Source of the DNA: JALTID01 sp027004335 [NCBI: bacterium]
GTDB lineage: Bacteria; JALSQH01
Reading direction: 5' to 3'
Assembly (NCBI GenBank): GCA_027004335.1
Contig: JALTID010000140.1
Coordinates: forward strand, 1-9,655
DNA: 9,655 nucleotides
The translations under genes and the position numbers were made by a program. The number at the start of each line of letters is the position of its first letter. Within the stretch, counting starts at the first letter, position 1. This document shows, piece by piece, positions 6,602 to 9,655 of the stretch. A model generated the notes under the pieces. That model was not told where the DNA came from and made no database searches. It saw only the letters and a program-made list of their open reading frames with translations.

Positions 6602-7289
6602 CTTCTGCCTCTAATTTTTTAAGAGCATCTTTTGCCGCTTCCAGTTCTGCCTCTTTTATACTTTTCCCTCTTCCCCTTCCGGCAGGAGACTTCTTTACCA
6701 CAACTTCAACCTCATATACCCTGTCATGGGGAGGTCCCTCTTCAGAGATGACATTATAAATGGGCAGAGTTGAAAATTTTTTCTGTACAAGTTCCTGCAG
6801 AAGGCTCTTATAATTTTTAGAATTTTCCGATCTAAAAAGTTTACTCTCCATACCTCCTATTATCAGTTTTTCAGCAATCTTTCTTGCAGCATCATACCCA
6901 CCATCAATAAAAACAGCTCCGATAATCGCTTCAATGGTGTTGGAGAGAATCGATCTCCTGTTTTTTCCACCCTGTCTCATCTCACCTACCCCAAGAATAA
7001 TAAATTCACTCAGTCCAATCTTTAGAGCATCATCAGCCATGGTTTCTCTATTCACAAGCATGGATCTCATCTTTGTAAGCTCCCCTTCAGGCAACTGAGG
7101 AAATTTCTTAAAAAGATATTCAGAAACAACAAGTTCCGCCACAGCATCTCCAAGGAATTCAAGCCTTTCATAATGAGGAACATCATGCCCATCTCCCGCA
7201 TATGAAGGATGAGTAAGAGCTTCTAATAGCAAATTCTTATCTTTAAATTGATATCCCAGGATTTTCTCCAGTCTCAATAAGTTTTCCAT
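6585..7289 (-). CDS. rnc: Ribonuclease III
   Basis: RNase III cleaves double-stranded RNA and separates the rRNAs from their precursor. I start at the ATG at 7289 (234 residues) because AAGGGAAG lies eight bases upstream; an in-frame TTG at 7313 would add eight residues but lacks such a site. The catalytic domain carries the signature ERLEFLGD (41-48) and the second metal-site segment SNTIEAIIGAVF (116-127). The double-stranded-RNA-binding domain runs from about 158 to 229, ending in GRGKSIKEAELEAAKDALKKL-type helix sequence. In the second segment the position of E. coli Asp114 is Asn117 (codon AAC, 6939-6941), while the Glu117 equivalent is kept as Glu120. The gene starts inside mtaB (47-base overlap) and ends 17 bases into era. 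Identity is certain; full catalytic strength is not. Confidence 0.96.
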   Translation of the reverse strand: MENLLRLEKILGYQFKDKNLLLEALTHPSYAGDGHDVPHYERLEFLGDAVAELVVSEYLFKKFPQLPEGELTKMRSMLVNRETMADDALKIGLSEFIILGVGEMRQGGKNRRSILSNTIEAIIGAVFIDGGYDAARKIAEKLIIGGMESKLFRSENSKNYKSLLQELVQKKFSTLPIYNVISEEGPPHDRVYEVEVVVKKSPAGRGRGKSIKEAELEAAKDALKKLEAEDENIF

Positions 7290-8547
7290 AACCAAATCTT
7301 CCCTTTGAAGCAATTACTTTTACTTTATAAATCATATTCGGGGTAAGCTTACCACCTGTCAGAACAGGGAGGTAATTTTCTGCATAACCAAACCAGCCAT
7401 TATCTTTTTTTTCTTCAACAAGAACACTCAGAACCTTTCCCTCATTTGCCATAGCCCATTTCTCTCTTAACATTCTATCAATTCTCTTCATTTCTTTCAT
7501 TCTTTCATGTTTAATTTCAGATGGTACTTTGTCTGAAAATGTTGAAGATGGGGCATAAGGTCTATCAGAGTAAGTAAAAGGATGAATATAACTTACCCCC
7601 AGATCAAGAAGAAGTTGCCTAGTTCTCTCAAACATTTTCTCCGTCTCCCCAGGGAAGCCAACAATCACATCCACACCGATGGATGGATTCTGGAAAAACC
7701 TGTAAATTTTATCAACAACTCTCACAATATCCCTGACTCTGTATCTTCTTCCCATTTTCTTAAGCAGAATATCACATCCAGTCTGAAAGGACAGGTGAAA
7801 GTGAGGAACAATGTTGGGAGAATCTAAAATAATTTTCAGGAATCGCTCTGAGACCTCATTAGGGTCAAGAGAGGTGAGGCGAACTCTCAGAAATCTCTTT
7901 CTCCTTGAAATTTCCCAGAGCAATTTTTCAAAGGATTCACCTCTCTCTTTCCCATAAAGTCCAAGATGTATACCAACAATAACAACCTCTTTATATCCCG
8001 CGGAAAATATCTTTTCCATCTCTTCAATAACTCTACCGATGGGAACGCTTCTGCTTTTTCCCCTTGTATATGGGACAACACAGTAGGTACACATCAGGTC
8101 ACATCCTTCTTGGATTTTCAAAAAAGCTCTGGTGGTAGTGAAAATAGTGTCACCGAAGCATTTAAGCTCTTTGAGGCTTCTAAGTTCATCCCTATAAATT
8201 CCCGGTGGAACCTCTCCTCTCAATATTTTTAAAATATTCTCTTTTTTAGAAGTACCTACCACATAATCTGCCCAGCCCTTATCAATTAAGTCATCATCTC
8301 CAATTTCCGCTCCACATCCAGTATAGATCACAACGGCAAACGGGTTTCTCTTCTTTGCCTGATGGGCGTATCTCCTGCTCTCCTGCTGAGCCTTTTTTGT
8401 AACAGCACAGGAATTAACTATATAAAAATCCGCATCTTCCTTAAAACTAACCTCAATAAAATCCTCTGGCAGATGTCCTCTTATCCATGTCTCATCATAA
8501 TAGTTCACCTTACAACCAAGGGTATGAAATGCTATCTTCTTCACCAT
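7243..8547 (-). CDS. mtaB: tRNA t6A37 methylthiotransferase MtaB
   Basis: MtaB is a radical-SAM enzyme with two iron-sulfur clusters that converts t6A at position 37 of ANN-decoding tRNAs into ms2t6A. The 434 residues show an N-terminal UPF0004 domain with cluster cysteines 12 (TLGCKVN), 47 (NSCAVT) and 78 (TGCGAE), then the radical-SAM motif CDLMCTYC (149-156). A SAM-domain barrel follows, with the HLSFQTGCD block (251-259), and a C-terminal TRAM domain (about 371-425) for RNA binding. The TLGCKVN start and the Cys in QTGCD point to MtaB rather than MiaB or RimO. The ATG at 8547 overlaps the mnmA stop by seven bases; the next codon, GTG at 8544, would give a four-base GTGA overlap with better spacing from the GAGGAG site and is a real alternative. 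Both mnmA and mtaB put sulfur into tRNA, so their coupling makes functional sense. Confidence 0.95.
   Translation of the reverse strand: MVKKIAFHTLGCKVNYYDETWIRGHLPEDFIEVSFKEDADFYIVNSCAVTKKAQQESRRYAHQAKKRNPFAVVIYTGCGAEIGDDDLIDKGWADYVVGTSKKENILKILRGEVPPGIYRDELRSLKELKCFGDTIFTTTRAFLKIQEGCDLMCTYCVVPYTRGKSRSVPIGRVIEEMEKIFSAGYKEVVIVGIHLGLYGKERGESFEKLLWEISRRKRFLRVRLTSLDPNEVSERFLKIILDSPNIVPHFHLSFQTGCDILLKKMGRRYRVRDIVRVVDKIYRFFQNPSIGVDVIVGFPGETEKMFERTRQLLLDLGVSYIHPFTYSDRPYAPSSTFSDKVPSEIKHERMKEMKRIDRMLREKWAMANEGKVLSVLVEEKKDNGWFGYAENYLPVLTGGKLTPNMIYKVKVIASKGRFGYGKLIETGENPGISI
7298..7305 (-). promoter_or_regulatory. Ribosome-binding site deciding the rnc start
   Basis: On the - strand this reads AAGGGAAG, eight bases before the ATG at 7289. 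It lies inside the 3' end of mtaB and favours the ATG over the upstream TTG at 7313, which the site itself overlaps downstream. Confidence 0.65.
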
Positions 8548-9569
8548 CTCTCCTCAATTATCCCTCCACCGAGGAGTACATCTTTATCATAAACAGCAGC
8601 AATCTGACCCGGAACGATTACACGGGGTTCATCAAAAACAATCATGCAATTATTATCTTTATATATTACCTTCCCTTTAAATGGAGGGGCACGATACCTT
8701 ATCTGAATAAGATAATCTTTTCCCTCTTCAGGTTTAACAAACCAGTTACATGCAGAAACTCTCATTTTCTTCCAGCCAAGTCTATCTTTCGTTGTAACAA
8801 AAACATTTCCAGTAGCAGCATCGATCTCAGCAACATAAAGAGGTTTTCCATAAGCCACTCTTAGCCCCTTTCTTTGACCCACGGTATATCTGTAATAGTC
8901 ATCTATTTTTCTTAACTTCTCTCCTCCTGGACCAAGTATCCAACCATTTTTCCTTCTCTTAATCTTATTCTCAATAAGTCCCCAGAATTTTTTATCCACA
9001 AAACATATTTCCTGACTCTTCTTTTTTATTCTAAAACCCTTCTTTTTTACATAATCTTCCACATCTTTTCTCAACTTATCATGCAGGGGAAAAACAATTC
9101 TCTCCAGTACCGATGGAGTCACAAGAGCAAGAAAATATGATTGTTCAATTCTTGGTTCCCTCCCCCTTCTTATCACAGGAGAACCTCTGTATTCTCCTAT
9201 ACCCGCATAATGTCCCGTGGCAATTTTATCACCGTTTTTCAAATTAATCCTATCAAGGAAAGCCCCGAACTTTATAAATCTGTTACAGAGAGTACAGGGA
9301 TTGGGAGTTTTTCCAGAAAGATAGGTCTTAACAAAATAGTCTATGATCTTTTTTTCAAATTCCTTTCTCACCTCAACTACCGTGCAACGCACCCCTAACT
9401 TCTCAGCAATCCTGCAAGCATCAGAAACGATCTTCTGTGCATAAGGAAAAGAAGGATAATCCTCAGGAATCCAGTCCATAGTTACTACCTCTACCTGAAC
9501 ACCCATCTCAATAAAAATTAAAAGTACTGCTGTACTATCAACACCACCACTGAACGCTATATAATACAT
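8541..9569 (-). CDS. mnmA: tRNA-specific 2-thiouridylase MnmA
   Basis: MnmA adenylates and thiolates C2 of the wobble uridine (U34) of Glu, Gln and Lys tRNAs, taking sulfur from a cysteine desulfurase relay. The 342 residues are typical. The PP-loop ATP site is SGGVDST (7-13). The first catalytic segment reads TPNPCTLCNRFIKF (88-101) with Cys95 as the conserved cysteine. The second is SQEICFV (185-191) with Cys189. YTVGQRKGL (228-236) and the C-terminal beta-barrel with PGQIAAVY (320-327) complete the family pattern. At position 92 there is Cys where E. coli has Asp99, giving CxxC plus a distant Cys. The start ATG shares its A with the stop codon of the gene upstream (TGATG), and I see no strong ribosome-binding site, so translation probably depends on reinitiation after that gene. 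Confidence 0.97.
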   Translation of the reverse strand: MYYIAFSGGVDSTAVLLIFIEMGVQVEVVTMDWIPEDYPSFPYAQKIVSDACRIAEKLGVRCTVVEVRKEFEKKIIDYFVKTYLSGKTPNPCTLCNRFIKFGAFLDRINLKNGDKIATGHYAGIGEYRGSPVIRRGREPRIEQSYFLALVTPSVLERIVFPLHDKLRKDVEDYVKKKGFRIKKKSQEICFVDKKFWGLIENKIKRRKNGWILGPGGEKLRKIDDYYRYTVGQRKGLRVAYGKPLYVAEIDAATGNVFVTTKDRLGWKKMRVSACNWFVKPEEGKDYLIQIRYRAPPFKGKVIYKDNNCMIVFDEPRVIVPGQIAAVYDKDVLLGGGIIEERW

Positions 9570-9655
9570 CAGAACTTAACCATAATAGATTGAATTAGAG
9601 AATAGTAGACCCTTTTAGCAGGTTCAGGGTGACTGCCAGGAATCACTCTCCCCTC
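9569..9655 (-). CDS. 3' end of an unidentified gene upstream of mnmA
   Basis: Only the last 28 codons and the TGA stop are inside the window. The frame is open from the right edge, and the other two - strand frames hit stops within it. The stop overlaps the mnmA start as TGATG, typical of operon neighbours. The visible tail contains VIPGSHPEPAKRVYY and ends in IMVKF. I do not recognise the family. A cysteine desulfurase would be a natural neighbour for mnmA, but the tail does not look like one to me. Confidence 0.6.
   Translation of the reverse strand, partial: EGRVIPGSHPEPAKRVYYSLIQSIMVKF

Noticed and set aside
7290-7313. Longer rnc product starting at 7313
   Set aside because: The start codon there would be TTG without a suitably placed ribosome site, whereas the ATG at 7289 has AAGGGAAG eight bases upstream.

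Overview
The window is a gene-dense stretch of bacterial chromosome, AT-rich, with lysine-, isoleucine- and glutamate-rich proteins and frequent AGA/AGG arginine codons. That style, together with core genes that are clearly bacterial and a predicted lipoprotein, suggests a low-GC, possibly thermophilic, diderm-like bacterium, perhaps from a poorly cultivated phylum. I cannot place it more precisely from sequence alone. I see no mobile element, CRISPR array, tRNA or rRNA.

The left 4.2 kb is on the + strand. It opens with the 3' part of an AAA_14/DUF4143 ATPase gene cut by the window edge. Three accessory genes follow: a 489-residue protein whose C-terminal half is an NtrC-like AAA+ domain with essentially all ATP-handling residues and the GAFTGA loop lost; a 108-residue PilZ-like protein without the usual c-di-GMP-binding residues; and a predicted lipoprotein of about 423 residues with no family I recognise. 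The first two each have a TATAAT-type promoter, and the PilZ-like gene overlaps the lipoprotein gene. This set is the best candidate here for an undescribed system: probably a signalling or envelope module built from domains that kept their folds but not their ligand chemistry.

The right 5.4 kb is on the - strand and reads as one translation/RNA operon. In transcription order it holds an unidentified gene (only its last 28 codons are visible), mnmA (tRNA U34 2-thiolation), mtaB (tRNA t6A37 methylthiolation), rnc (RNase III), era (16S rRNA/30S assembly GTPase) and der (50S assembly double GTPase). The first five are joined by overlaps of 1 to 47 bases; der follows after 106 bases. The grouping links rRNA processing, subunit assembly and tRNA sulfur modification.

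The two blocks converge with no spacer: the lipoprotein stop codon ends at 4209 and the der stop codon begins at 4210, with no convincing terminator between them. Within the housekeeping block three residue changes deserve attention: Asn at a catalytic metal-site Asp position of RNase III, a CxxC plus distal Cys set in MnmA where E. coli has DxxC plus Cys, and DMGG for DTGG in the first G domain of Der.
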